Part shown: positions 46,949 to 56,049 of the stretch, one piece after another | Position numbering within the stretch: position 1 is the stretch's first letter | Layout: every line of letters begins with the position of its first letter | DNA from: an uncultured Oscillospiraceae bacterium | GTDB lineage: Bacteria > Bacillota > Clostridia > Oscillospirales > Oscillospiraceae | Direction: 5' to 3' | Length of the DNA: 64,000 bases | NCBI GenBank assembly: GCA_947585425.1 | Contig: CANPWZ010000003.1 | Span: forward strand, 1-64,000 | Position numbers and translations under genes: made by a program | The notes under the pieces: generated by a model | Told to the model about the DNA's origin: nothing | Seen by the model: the letters and a program-made list of their open reading frames with translations, nothing else | The model's database searches: none

Positions 46949-47953
46949 TTAACATTCCTTTTTCAGCCTGCTCTCGGCAAAGGCCGCCACCAGATCGGCG
47001 CAGGCTTTTACGTCATTCAAATCCACCAGGGCGGCGGGGGTGTGACCATACCGGCATGGGATGGAGATGCCCCCGGTGTACACCCCGCCCCGGGTCAGGT
47101 GGATAGGACCGCCGTCGGTGCCGCCCCTGCGGATCACGTCCCGCTGGGCTGAGATGGACTTCTCAGCGGCCAGAGACATCAGCTTTTTCACCATCTCCGG
47201 CTGGCAGATGACCATGCTGTCCATCACCTTCACCGCCGCGCCGCCGCCGCAGACGCTGGTCACCCGGTGCTTTGCCCCGGGCTGATCGTCGGTGGGGGTC
47301 ACGTCCACGGCGATCCCGTAGTCGGGATCCACGGTCCAGGCCGCCGTCTTGGCGCCTCTTGTGCCCACCTCCTCCTGAGAGGTGAACACAAAGTACAGGT
47401 CGTTTTCCGCCCGACCGATCCGCTCCATCGCCAGCAGCAGCGCCAGGCAGCCCGCCCGGTCGTCCAGGTAGGGGGAGATGACCCGGTCCCCCGCCTGGGC
47501 GGTGGGGGTGTCAAAAACGGCGGCGTCCCCCACCTGCACAAGCTTCTCCGCCTCCTCTTTGGAGGACGCGCCCAGGTCGATGAAAAGGTCGGCGGGTTTC
47601 AGCTTGGCCACATCGGCCTCCAGCTCGGCACAGATGACGCCCCGGACGCCGTTTTTGAACTTAACGGGAGTATACAGCACCTCGGCGGGTTTGACCCCGC
47701 CCAGGGGCCCCACGTGAACATAGCCGTCCTCCCCAATGTGAATGACGACGAGCCCGATGGAGTCCATATGGGCGGCGAACATCACTTTGGGGCCTGTCCC
47801 CTTCTTATGGCAGATCAGATTTCCCATCACGTCCCGGCTGATCTCATCCACATAAGGGGCGGCCAGCTTTTCGATGGCCCGGCTCACCTCCGCCTCGTCC
47901 CCGGAGGGGCCGAAGGCGGTCACCAGCTCGGTCAGGATTTTCATCAGTTCCAT
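46949..47953 (-). CDS. M42-family metallopeptidase, copy 1
   Basis: A 334-residue co-catalytic metallopeptidase of the M42 (glutamyl aminopeptidase/cellulase M) family. Metal and catalytic residues lie in AAHMDSIG (about 65-72), YLDDRAG (about 168-174), TSQEEVGTRG (about 200-209) and CRYGHTPAA (about 303-311). It forms large self-compartmentalising oligomers in other species. Start ATG 47953 has AGGAGG 8 nt before. Confidence 0.9.
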   Translation of the reverse strand: MELMKILTELVTAFGPSGDEAEVSRAIEKLAAPYVDEISRDVMGNLICHKKGTGPKVMFAAHMDSIGLVVIHIGEDGYVHVGPLGGVKPAEVLYTPVKFKNGVRGVICAELEADVAKLKPADLFIDLGASSKEEAEKLVQVGDAAVFDTPTAQAGDRVISPYLDDRAGCLALLLAMERIGRAENDLYFVFTSQEEVGTRGAKTAAWTVDPDYGIAVDVTPTDDQPGAKHRVTSVCGGGAAVKVMDSMVICQPEMVKKLMSLAAEKSISAQRDVIRRGGTDGGPIHLTRGGVYTGGISIPCRYGHTPAALVDLNDVKACADLVAAFAESRLKKEC

Positions 47954-47966
47954 GGTAAATTCCTCC

Positions 47967-48992
47967 TCAGGCTTCCGCCGCGACCGACCGGATGAACAGC
48001 CGGGCCAGAGCCAGGATGCGCTCCACATCGTCCAGGCTGCACACGCTGCTGGGGGCGTGGAGATACCGCACGGCGGCGGAGATGCCGGTGACCCGGACGC
48101 CGGCCTTGGTGCGCTGGATGGTGCGGCCATCGGTGCCGCCGGCCACATAGTGCTTCATCTGCCAGGGGATTCCGTTGTCGTCGGCCAGCCTGCGGAGCCG
48201 CTCGAACAGCGCCCGGTCGTAAATGGCGCCGTTGTCCATCCAGGACAGCACCGGCCCTTTCCCGGGAGAGCACACCTGCCGGCTGGGGTCCAGGGCGGGG
48301 GTGTCGGCGGCGGTGGTGCCCTCCAGCACCAGGGCGATCTCCGGGGTGACAGAGAAGGCCGCGCCGAAAGCCCCTCTCGTCCCCACCTCCTCCTGGACGG
48401 TGAAGGCGAAGGTGCAGTCCATGGGCAGGTCCTCCTCCAGCAGTTTCAGGAGGACGGCGCAGCCTACCCGGTCGTCGATGGCCTTTGCCTTGAGCATATG
48501 GTCCCCGAACTCCACCACATCGCCGGTGAACACGCAGCAGTCGCCGATCTCCACCTGGGAGAGGGCCTCCTCTTTGTCCCTGGCGCCGATGTCGATATAG
48601 TAGTCCTTCAGCGGGGGGACCTTTTTCCGCTCCTCGGCGGTGGTCAGGTGGATGGGCTTCAGGCCGATGACGCCGGGGATCTTTTTGTCTCCGATCTCCA
48701 CCCGCTTGCCCAGCAGCACCCGCCGGTCGATGCCGCCCACGCAGCCGAATTTCAGGCAGCCCTCCTCGGTGACGGACTTGACGATCAGGCCTACCTCGTC
48801 CATGTGGGCGCAGAGCATCAGCCTGTTTCCCGTGGATTTTACGCCCTTTTTGAACACGATCAGGCTGCCCAGGGCGTCCACCCGAAGGCTGTCGGCGTAG
48901 GGGCGGGCCCGTTCGATGAGATAGCTTCGCACCTCGTCCTCAAAGGAGGACACGCCGGAGAGGGCGCAAAGGGTCTTCAGGGTATTCACCAT
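47967..48992 (-). CDS. M42-family metallopeptidase, copy 2
   Basis: A 341-residue M42 peptidase. Ligands are expected in CAHMDEVGL (about 61-69), AIDDRVGC (about 170-177), TVQEEVGTRG (about 202-211) and RYLHAPSS (about 305-312). The fourth position uses VLEGTTAAD, where copies 1 and 3 have VDV. It overlaps copy 3 by 7 bp and is 13 bp before copy 1. Confidence 0.9.
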   Translation of the reverse strand: MVNTLKTLCALSGVSSFEDEVRSYLIERARPYADSLRVDALGSLIVFKKGVKSTGNRLMLCAHMDEVGLIVKSVTEEGCLKFGCVGGIDRRVLLGKRVEIGDKKIPGVIGLKPIHLTTAEERKKVPPLKDYYIDIGARDKEEALSQVEIGDCCVFTGDVVEFGDHMLKAKAIDDRVGCAVLLKLLEEDLPMDCTFAFTVQEEVGTRGAFGAAFSVTPEIALVLEGTTAADTPALDPSRQVCSPGKGPVLSWMDNGAIYDRALFERLRRLADDNGIPWQMKHYVAGGTDGRTIQRTKAGVRVTGISAAVRYLHAPSSVCSLDDVERILALARLFIRSVAAEA

Positions 48993-50035
48993 TGGGGGCC
49001 GCCCTCCTTCCCGATGTCCAGCGCAAAGGCGGCCAGCAGCCTCGCGGTGTCCTCAATATCGCTGAGCTCCACCACCTCCACGGGGGTGTGCATATATTTC
49101 AGCGGCAGGGACAGTACGGCGGTGGCGACGCCCTCGTTGGCCACCTGCATCTCCCAGCCATTGGTGCCGGAGCTGCCCTCCAACACCTCCCTCTGCACCT
49201 GGACGCCGGCCTCTTCGGCCTTGGCCAGCAGGCGCTTGACCATCCAGCGGGCGCAGTTGGGGCCGATGCCCACGCAGGGGCCGCCTCCCATGACTAAGCT
49301 CTCGGTCTTGGGACTGTCCGGCGTGCGGCCAAAGGTCACGTCCACCGCCACACAGTAGTCGGGCCGCAGGGACTGGGCCGCCGTCTGTGCCCCCATGCCC
49401 CCGACCTCCTCCCGGGTGCTGCCCAGGATGTAGAGATCCACGTCCAGCTCTTTGTCTTTCAACAGCTCCGCCGTCCGAAGCAGGGCGGCAAAGCAGGAGC
49501 GGTCGTCCAGGGACTTCCCGCAGATCTGCCGCTCTCCCAGCCGGAAGGTCTCAGCCCGAAACACAATGGGGGTCCCGATGGGCACCCGCCGCTCCGCCTC
49601 CTCCTGGGTGAGACCCACATCCAGATACACGTCGTCCAGGTCGGGAGCTTTATCCTTGTCCTCCGGGGAGAGAACATGGGGCGGCAGGCAGGCCACCACC
49701 CCCAGCAGGGGCGGGTCGGTGAGCACCGTCAGCTCCCGGTCAGGCAGCATCCGCTGATCTACTCCGCCGATGGTGTTGAAGTGCAGGAACCCGTCCTTGA
49801 CGCCGGTGACCACCATGCCGATCTCGTCCAGGTGGGCGTCCAGCAGCAGACGCTTGGCGTCCGGCTTTCCGCACCGGCGCACGCCGACAAGGTTCCCCAG
49901 CCGGTCGGTACACACCTCGTCCACCAGCGGCTCCAGCAGCTCTCTGGCAGCGTCGGCCGCAGGCCGCTCAAAGCCAGAGGGCGCGCCTACCGAACAGAGC
50001 CGGTCCAATATCGCTTCCATTTCCAAATGATCCAC
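48986..50035 (-). CDS. M42-family metallopeptidase, copy 3
   Basis: A 349-residue M42 peptidase. Key residues are in LDAHLDEIGM (about 66-75), SLDDRSCF (about 184-191), STREEVGGMG (about 216-225) and KYMHTPVE (about 317-324). The first start is GTG at 50035, close to the SD; a TTG at 50026 has better spacing. It follows murD by 13 bp. Confidence 0.9.
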   Translation of the reverse strand: MDHLEMEAILDRLCSVGAPSGFERPAADAARELLEPLVDEVCTDRLGNLVGVRRCGKPDAKRLLLDAHLDEIGMVVTGVKDGFLHFNTIGGVDQRMLPDRELTVLTDPPLLGVVACLPPHVLSPEDKDKAPDLDDVYLDVGLTQEEAERRVPIGTPIVFRAETFRLGERQICGKSLDDRSCFAALLRTAELLKDKELDVDLYILGSTREEVGGMGAQTAAQSLRPDYCVAVDVTFGRTPDSPKTESLVMGGGPCVGIGPNCARWMVKRLLAKAEEAGVQVQREVLEGSSGTNGWEMQVANEGVATAVLSLPLKYMHTPVEVVELSDIEDTARLLAAFALDIGKEGGPQW

Positions 50036-50048
50036 TCTCCCGTATCTG

Positions 50049-51428
50049 TCAGCTCAGCTCGTTCACGAACTTCTTGAAGGTGTCGCCCCGCTCCATAAAG
50101 TTTTTAAACTGGTCGAAGGAGGCGCTGGCCGGCGACAGGATGACCACATCCCCGGGCCGGGCCAGTTTCCGGGCCTCGTATACCGCCGTTTTCAGGTTTT
50201 CACACTCCACGATGGGCAGCGCCCCGGCGTCATAACCGGCGGCCTTCATGGCAGCGATTTTGATTTTGGATGAAGTGGCGCCTGTCAGGATAAGCGCCTT
50301 TACATGCTCGACAATCTCCGGGCCGATGACGGTATAATCCAGATGCTTGTCGTACCCGCCGGCGATGAGGATGACCTTCTGCCTGAAAGAGCGAAGTCCC
50401 GCGATGGTGCGGGTGGGGCTGGAGGCAATGGAGTCATTGTAGTATTTGACGCCGTCCAGTTCCCTTACCAGCTCGATACGGTGCTCCACCCCGCCGAAGG
50501 TGCGGGCATAATTTCGGATGACCTCATCGGGCACCATGGCGTCCACCGCGGCGATGGCGGCCATATAGTTCTCCAGATTGTGGAGGCCGGGCAGCTTGAT
50601 CTCCTCGGCGGAGAGCACCGGCCGGCCGCCGTGCATGACCATGCCGTTTTTCAGGCAGACGCCCCCCTCCAGCGGCTGGGTGCGGCTGAACAGGGTCACC
50701 TCTCCCCTGGCCTCTTTGGCAAAGGCGGCGGTGATCTCGTTGTCCGCGTTGAGCACCACCCGGTCCCCCGGCTCCTGATACGCAAACACGTTCCGCTTGG
50801 CGGCGATATATTCCTCCATCCCCTTGTGGATGTCCAGATGGTTGGGATACACATTGGTGACCACCGCGATATTGGGGCTCTGTTTCATGGTGAGCAGCTG
50901 GAAGGAGGACAGCTCCAGCACCACCATGTCGTCGGGGCGGATGTCGTCCACCTCGCACAGCAGCGGGTGGCCGATGTTGCCCCCCACGAACACCCGGTAG
51001 CCCGCCGCATCCAAAAGGCCGGCGATGATGGTGGTGGTGGTGGTCTTGCCGTCGGACCCGGTCACCGCGATGGTCCTACAGGGGCACAGGGCCATAAAGG
51101 TCTCCATTTCCGAAGTGAGCTCCGCGCCCTCCTCGACGGCCTTCGCCAGCTGGGGCAAGTCGGGCCGCATCCCGGGGGTGCGGAAGATCACGTCCACGCC
51201 GTCAAGATGGTCCAGGTAGTCCGTCCCCAGTGCGGTTTTGAGCCCCTTCTCCTCCAGCGCCTCGATGAGGCCGTTAAAGTCGGAGCGCTGCCGCTTGTCG
51301 CAGGCCAGCACATCCACGCCGCCTTCCAGCAGCTTCTCCACAAGGGGTGTGTTGGACACGCCGATACCAATGACCGCCACACGTTTGCCCCGGAGCGATC
51401 CGATGTATTCCTTCAAGGTTGAATTCAA
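50049..51428 (-). CDS. murD: UDP-N-acetylmuramoyl-L-alanine--D-glutamate ligase
   Basis: A 459-residue Mur ligase that adds D-Glu to the muramoyl peptide. The ATP loop is GSDGKTTTT (about 118-126), with the N-terminal UDP-binding motif IGIGVSNTPLV (about 20-30) and the SASFDQFKNFMERG signature at the end. It starts with TTG at 51428 behind AGGAGG and heads the minus-strand run of eight genes. Confidence 0.96.
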   Translation of the reverse strand: MNSTLKEYIGSLRGKRVAVIGIGVSNTPLVEKLLEGGVDVLACDKRQRSDFNGLIEALEEKGLKTALGTDYLDHLDGVDVIFRTPGMRPDLPQLAKAVEEGAELTSEMETFMALCPCRTIAVTGSDGKTTTTTIIAGLLDAAGYRVFVGGNIGHPLLCEVDDIRPDDMVVLELSSFQLLTMKQSPNIAVVTNVYPNHLDIHKGMEEYIAAKRNVFAYQEPGDRVVLNADNEITAAFAKEARGEVTLFSRTQPLEGGVCLKNGMVMHGGRPVLSAEEIKLPGLHNLENYMAAIAAVDAMVPDEVIRNYARTFGGVEHRIELVRELDGVKYYNDSIASSPTRTIAGLRSFRQKVILIAGGYDKHLDYTVIGPEIVEHVKALILTGATSSKIKIAAMKAAGYDAGALPIVECENLKTAVYEARKLARPGDVVILSPASASFDQFKNFMERGDTFKKFVNELS

Positions 51429-51464
51429 AACAGATGACCTCCTGTCTGTTCACACGCGAGTTAT

Positions 51465-51493
51465 ATTATACCCCATGAATCTTCATTTGACAA
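51465..51493 (-). promoter_or_regulatory. Promoter of murD run, overlapping rnpB promoter
   Basis: Minus strand: -35 TTGTCA (51493-51488), 17-bp spacer, -10 TATAAT (51470-51465). Its -35 shares five base pairs with the rnpB -35. Confidence 0.75.
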
Positions 51494-51515
51494 TCACGGA
51501 AAATTGAAGTATCAT
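51487..51515 (+). promoter_or_regulatory. Promoter of rnpB
   Basis: -35 TTGACA (51487-51492), 17-bp spacer, -10 TATCAT (51510-51515), about 8 bp before the RNA. Confidence 0.75.
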
Positions 51516-51522
51516 CTTTTTT

Positions 51523-51893
51523 GCAAGTAAGCTGGACAGCCGCGCGGGCGGGGCGAAAGGCCCGCTTGTGAGGAAAGTCCGGGCTCCGCAGGGCAAGGAT
51601 AACGGGTAACACCCGCCGGGGGCGACCCCAGGAAAAGTGCAACAGAAATAGACTACCGGCGAACAGCCCGCCCGTTTGGGCGGGTATGCGCCGGGAAAGG
51701 TGGAAAGGCGAGGTAAGAGCTCACCCGATGGCGTGGAAGCGCCCATCGCTGTAAACTCTATCCGGAGCAACGCCGTGGAGGGACGCAAGGCCGGCCCGGC
51801 CGTCCCGGGGAGGCGGCTTGAGCGCGCCGGCGACGGCGCGTCGAGATAGATGGCTGTCTTAAATGACAGAACCCGGCTTACAGGCTTGCTTGC
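51523..51893 (+). ncRNA. rnpB: RNase P RNA (bacterial type A)
   Basis: The catalytic RNA of RNase P. The conserved core GAGGAAAGTCCGGGCTCC lies near 51570, the ACAGAAA segment near 51643 and the AAATGACAGAACCCGGCTTA end near 51861. The P1 stem pairs 51523-51532 with 51884-51893 (one G-U). Helices appear full length. A strong terminator follows. Confidence 0.95.
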
Positions 51894-51898
51894 GCCAT

Positions 51899-51932
51899 AC
51901 GCGCCCGGTTGAATCAGACCGGGCGCGTTTTT
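51899..51932 (+). terminator. Terminator of rnpB
   Basis: Stem CGCGCCCGGT / ACCGGGCGCG with 7-8 nt loop and TTTTTT. Confidence 0.92.
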
Positions 51933-51954
51933 TGGGGATATGCGCGTTTTATGG

Positions 51955-51984
51955 TTGCGCTCTTCCCCGCTTTTCGTGTATAAT
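51955..51984 (+). promoter_or_regulatory. Promoter of pyrCFKD operon
   Basis: -35 TTGCGC (51955-51960), 18-bp spacer, -10 TATAAT (51979-51984). The leader is only about 20 nt, so there is no room for a PyrR attenuator. Confidence 0.7.
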
Positions 51985-52014
51985 ATTATGACTTGTTATG
52001 AGAGGGGGCGCGGT

Positions 52015-53292
52015 ATGGACCTGCTCATCAAAAACGGACGGGTCGTCGATCCGGCAAGCGGCGTGGACGACACCCTTGACGTGCTGATCTCCGGCGGGAA
52101 GATCGCCGCCATTGGCAAAGGGCTGGACGCCGGGGGAGCCCAGGTCATCGACGCCTCCGGGCTCGTCGCGGCTCCCGGCCTGGTGGATATGCACGTCCAC
52201 CTGCGGGAACCGGGATTCGAGGCCAAAGAGACGGTGGTCACCGGCTGCGCGGCGGCCGCTCATGGAGGGGTCACCACCCTGGTGGCCATGCCCAACACCA
52301 GGCCTGCCGCCGACTGCCCGGAGATCGTCCGGCTGGTGCGGGACAAGGCTGCCCCCACCGGGGTGAACGTCCTCCCCGCCGGGGCGGTCACCGTGGGACA
52401 GCGAGGCGAACAACTCACCGATTTCGCCGCTCTCAAGGCCGCCGGCGTGCCCGCCCTCACCGACGACGGGGTCCCCATCCAAAACCTGGCCCTGCTGCGG
52501 CGGGCCATGCAGGGGGCAAAACGGCTGGGGCTGCCCATCCTGGATCACTGTGAGGACAGGGACCTGGTACAAAACTACGGCGTCAACGAGGGCAGGGTGT
52601 CAGAGGCGCTGGGCCTTCCGGGGCGGCCCGCCGTGGCCGAGGAGGCCCAGATCATGCGGGACATCCTGCTGGCGGAGGACACCGGGGCCCACGTCCACAT
52701 CTGCCACATCTCCACCGCAAAGGGGGTGGAGATGGTGCGGCAGGCCAAAGCCCGGGGCGTCCGCGTCACCTGCGAGACCTGCCCCCAGTACTTCACCCTC
52801 ACCGAGGACGAGGTGCTGAGACAGGGCCCCATGGCGCGGGTGAACCCTCCCCTCCGCGCCCAGGCTGACGTGGAGGGCATCCTGGCGGGGCTCCGCGACG
52901 GCACCATCGACGCCCTCATCACCGACCACGCCCCCCACACGGCGGAGGAAAAGGCCAAGCCCCTCCCCGACGCGCCCAGCGGCATGGTGGGGCTGGAGAC
53001 CGCTTTGGCTCTGAACTTGACCGGGCTTTATCACTCCGGACTGCTGCCGCTCTCCCGGGTGCTGGAGCTGATGTCCCACTCCCCCGCCGCCCTGCTGGGG
53101 CTGGACAAGGGCCGTATCGCTGTGGGAGATGACGCCGACGTGGTGATCTTCGACCCGAATCAGGAGTGGATCATCGACCGGGAGAAGTTCGCCTCCAAGG
53201 GCAAAAACACCCCCTTCCACGGCTGGAAGGTCAAAGGAAAAGTGAAATACACCATCGCGAATGGACAGATCATCTATCAGGAGGAGCAATAA
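52015..53292 (+). CDS. pyrC: Dihydroorotase
   Basis: A 425-residue class I dihydroorotase, third step of pyrimidine synthesis. Metal ligands lie in DMHVHLREPG (about 58-67), the LDHCED (about 176-181), HICHIST (about 229-235) and ITDHAPH (about 302-308) segments. SD AGAGGGGG is 7 nt before ATG 52015; upstream frame is ignored. First gene of pyrCFKD; pyrB and carAB are not in the window. Confidence 0.95.
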   Translation: MDLLIKNGRVVDPASGVDDTLDVLISGGKIAAIGKGLDAGGAQVIDASGLVAAPGLVDMHVHLREPGFEAKETVVTGCAAAAHGGVTTLVAMPNTRPAADCPEIVRLVRDKAAPTGVNVLPAGAVTVGQRGEQLTDFAALKAAGVPALTDDGVPIQNLALLRRAMQGAKRLGLPILDHCEDRDLVQNYGVNEGRVSEALGLPGRPAVAEEAQIMRDILLAEDTGAHVHICHISTAKGVEMVRQAKARGVRVTCETCPQYFTLTEDEVLRQGPMARVNPPLRAQADVEGILAGLRDGTIDALITDHAPHTAEEKAKPLPDAPSGMVGLETALALNLTGLYHSGLLPLSRVLELMSHSPAALLGLDKGRIAVGDDADVVIFDPNQEWIIDREKFASKGKNTPFHGWKVKGKVKYTIANGQIIYQEEQ

Positions 53293-53295
53293 ACG

Positions 53296-54219
53296 ATGTC
53301 ATTTGACGTGTTACAGGAGAAGATCAGGGCGAAAAAGAACCCCACCGTGGCAGGGCTGGACACCCGGGTGGAGTATGTGCCCCCTTATCTGCTGAAGGAG
53401 TACACCGACAAATACGGCGAGACCCTGGAGGCCGCCGCCGGGGCCATCCTGGAGTTCGACCGGGGGCTCATCGACGCGCTGTGCGATATAGTGCCCGCCG
53501 TGAAGCCCCAGGCCGCCTACTTTGAGTGCCTCGGCTGGCGGGGCATGAAGGCGCTGGAGGAGCTGATCGCCTACGCCAAGTCCAAGGACCTCTACGTCAT
53601 CGCCGACGTGAAGCGGGGGGACATCGGCACCACCGCCACGGCGTACAGCGAGGGCTGGCTGGGGGTCACCAAGGTTGGCTCTGCCGACTGCCCCGTGTTC
53701 GACGCCGACTGCGTCACCCTCAACGGCTACATGGGGTCCGACGCCATCAAGCCCTTCCTGGCCGACTGTACCGCCCGGAACAAGAGCGCGTTTGTACTTA
53801 CCAAGACCTCCAATCCCTCCTCCGTGGAGCTCCAGGACATGGTGGCGGGGGACCGGGTTGTGTACACCGTCATGGGCGACCTGATCCAGCGCTGGGGCGC
53901 GGGCACCGAGGGCAAGTACGGCTTCACCGCTCTGGGGGCGGTGGTGGGGGCCACCCACCCCTCTGTCCTGAAGGAACTCCGCCGCCGGCTGGACAAGACC
54001 TTTTTCCTGGTGCCCGGCTACGGGGCCCAGGGCGGCACCGCCGCCGACGTGCGCTACGCCTTTGATGAGCTGGGCCGGGGCGCCATCGTCAACGCCTCCC
54101 GCTCCATCCTGTGTGCCTGGAAAAAGACGGGCGGGGACGGCCGAGACTATCAGGAGGCCGCCCGGGCTGCCTCCGAGAAGATGCGGGACGAGCTGAAAGA
54201 GTATATCACCGTCATGTGA
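53296..54219 (+). CDS. pyrF: Orotidine 5'-phosphate decarboxylase, type 2
   Basis: A 307-residue OMP decarboxylase of the longer type 2 group. AGLDTRVEYVP begins at 19 and the catalytic DVKRGDIG motif (about 99-106) is intact. It turns OMP into UMP. It starts 3 bp after pyrC. Confidence 0.95.
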   Translation: MSFDVLQEKIRAKKNPTVAGLDTRVEYVPPYLLKEYTDKYGETLEAAAGAILEFDRGLIDALCDIVPAVKPQAAYFECLGWRGMKALEELIAYAKSKDLYVIADVKRGDIGTTATAYSEGWLGVTKVGSADCPVFDADCVTLNGYMGSDAIKPFLADCTARNKSAFVLTKTSNPSSVELQDMVAGDRVVYTVMGDLIQRWGAGTEGKYGFTALGAVVGATHPSVLKELRRRLDKTFFLVPGYGAQGGTAADVRYAFDELGRGAIVNASRSILCAWKKTGGDGRDYQEAARAASEKMRDELKEYITVM

Positions 54220-54232
54220 GGGATCATTTGCG

Positions 54233-55009
54233 ATGAAGGTAGAGAGGAACTGCAAGATCGTCCACAAAACACAGATGGGCGGCGCGATCTTCATGGTGCT
54301 GGAGGCTGGCGACATGGTCCGCGCCTCCTGGAAGGGCCCCGGCCAGTTCGTCCACATCAAATGCGGGGACTCCCTGCTGCTGCGGCGGCCCATCTCGGTG
54401 GCCTCCTGCCAGGAGGACTATCCCCATGACCTGGTGACCATCGTGTTCGAGGTCCGGGGCGCGGGCACCGCGTGGCTGGCCGAGCGCAAGCTGGGCGAGA
54501 CGCTGGACGTGCTTGGCCTGCTGGGCAACGGCTTCCCCATGAGGCCCGAGGGCCGGTATCTGCTGGTGGGCGGCGGCATCGGGGTGCCGCCCCTGTGGGG
54601 CTGCGCCCAGTACACCAACGGCAGATCCACCGCCATCCTTGGATTCCGCTCCAAGGAGAAGGCCATCATGCTGGACCTCTTCCGGGAGGACTGCGCCAAG
54701 ACGCTCATCGCCACCGACGACGGCTCCCTGGGCTGTCACGGCTTTGTGGACGCCCTGGTGCGGCAGGAGCTGGAACAGGACAGGAATTACGACGCGGTGC
54801 TGGCCTGCGGCCCCAGACCCATGCTGAAAAATGTGGCCAAGGCGGCCAAGGAGTTCGGCGTGCCCTGCAAGGTCTCCATGGAGGAGCGGATGGGCTGCGG
54901 CGTGGGGGCGTGCCTGGTGTGCGCCTGTGACATGAAGGACGGCAGCCGGAAGCACGTCTGCAAGGACGGCCCGGTGTTCGACGCGGAGGAGGTGGACTGG
55001 GATGCCTGA
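54233..55009 (+). CDS. pyrK: Dihydroorotate dehydrogenase electron-transfer subunit
   Basis: A 258-residue FAD and [2Fe-2S] subunit that passes electrons between NAD and PyrD. The flavin-binding RPISVAS segment (about 45-51), the NAD-site GGGIGVPP (about 112-119) and the cluster cysteines in MGCGVGACLVCAC (about 219-231) with a later Cys near 243 are seen. It overlaps pyrD by 8 bp. Confidence 0.95.
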   Translation: MKVERNCKIVHKTQMGGAIFMVLEAGDMVRASWKGPGQFVHIKCGDSLLLRRPISVASCQEDYPHDLVTIVFEVRGAGTAWLAERKLGETLDVLGLLGNGFPMRPEGRYLLVGGGIGVPPLWGCAQYTNGRSTAILGFRSKEKAIMLDLFREDCAKTLIATDDGSLGCHGFVDALVRQELEQDRNYDAVLACGPRPMLKNVAKAAKEFGVPCKVSMEERMGCGVGACLVCACDMKDGSRKHVCKDGPVFDAEEVDWDA

Positions 55010-56021
55010 ATTCGACCCTGATCTGGAAAAGGCTCTGGCCCAGTTGGAGCGGGATCTGGCCAATTTGTTCGCCCCGGAGCAGCCGGAGGACTCCCCTGCC
55101 GCGCCTGCTGTCGATATGAGTGTGGATCTGGCCGGAATGACTATGAAAAACCCGGTGGTGGTGGCCTCCGGCACCTTCGGCTTTGGCCGTGAATACGGGG
55201 AGTTCTACGATCTGTCCGAGCTGGGGGGCATCTGCGCCAAGGGCCTCACCCTCCACCGGCGGGAGGGCAATCCCGCTCCCCGCATCGCCGAGACCCCCAT
55301 GGGCATCCTCAACTCGGTGGGGCTGCAAAACCCCGGCGTGGACGCCTTCATCACGGAGGAGCTGCCCTTCCTCCGGCAATACGATGTAAAGGTCATCGCC
55401 AACATCTCCGGCAGCACCCCGGAGGAGTACGGCATCATGTGCGAAAAACTGGGGTCGGCCGGGGTGGACATGATTGAGGTGAACATCTCCTGCCCCAACG
55501 TGAAGGCGGGTGGCCTGGCCTACGGCACCCGGCCGGAGCTTGCCGCCGAGGTCACCCGGATGGCAAAATCCCACGCGGGGAACGTCCCCGTGATGGTGAA
55601 GCTCTCCCCCAATGTCACCGACGTCACCGAGATCGCCAGGGCGGTTGAGGGGGCCGGAGCGGACGCCCTGTCTCTCATCAACACCATCCGGGGCATGCGG
55701 ATCGACGTGAACACCCGGAGGCCCATCCTGAAGATGAACACCGGCGGCCTGTCCGGCCCCGCCGTCCTCCCCGTGGCCGTGCGGATGGTGTGGGAGGTGG
55801 CAAACGCCGTGAAGCTGCCCATCCTGGGCATGGGTGGCGTGTCCTCCGGCGAGGACGCGGCCCAGCTCATGCTGGCCGGAGCCACCGCCGTAGCGGTGGG
55901 CACCGCCTGCTTTGCCGACCCTTTCGCCCCCCTCAAGGTGCGGGACGGTCTGGCTGAGCTGGCCGTCCGTCAGGGACTGTCCTCCGTGTCGCAGCTCACC
56001 GGCGGGGTAAAGCCCTGGTAA
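55002..56021 (+). CDS. pyrD: Dihydroorotate dehydrogenase catalytic subunit (class 1B)
   Basis: A 339-residue FMN enzyme that oxidises dihydroorotate with PyrK. The core starts VDLAGMTMKNPVVVASGTFG (about 41-60); the active-site Cys lies in ISCPNVK (about 163-169) and the FMN-binding GGVSSGEDA near 280. About 36 extra, acidic N-terminal residues precede the core, more than usual for PyrDB. Start overlaps pyrK. Confidence 0.94.
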   Translation: MPEFDPDLEKALAQLERDLANLFAPEQPEDSPAAPAVDMSVDLAGMTMKNPVVVASGTFGFGREYGEFYDLSELGGICAKGLTLHRREGNPAPRIAETPMGILNSVGLQNPGVDAFITEELPFLRQYDVKVIANISGSTPEEYGIMCEKLGSAGVDMIEVNISCPNVKAGGLAYGTRPELAAEVTRMAKSHAGNVPVMVKLSPNVTDVTEIARAVEGAGADALSLINTIRGMRIDVNTRRPILKMNTGGLSGPAVLPVAVRMVWEVANAVKLPILGMGGVSSGEDAAQLMLAGATAVAVGTACFADPFAPLKVRDGLAELAVRQGLSSVSQLTGGVKPW

Positions 56022-56049
56022 TTCCACGAGCAAAGAGGTTTCTGCACAT

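Noticed and set aside
51985-52014. PyrR-type attenuator before pyrC
   Set aside because: The leader is only about 20-30 nt and contains no terminator/antiterminator.
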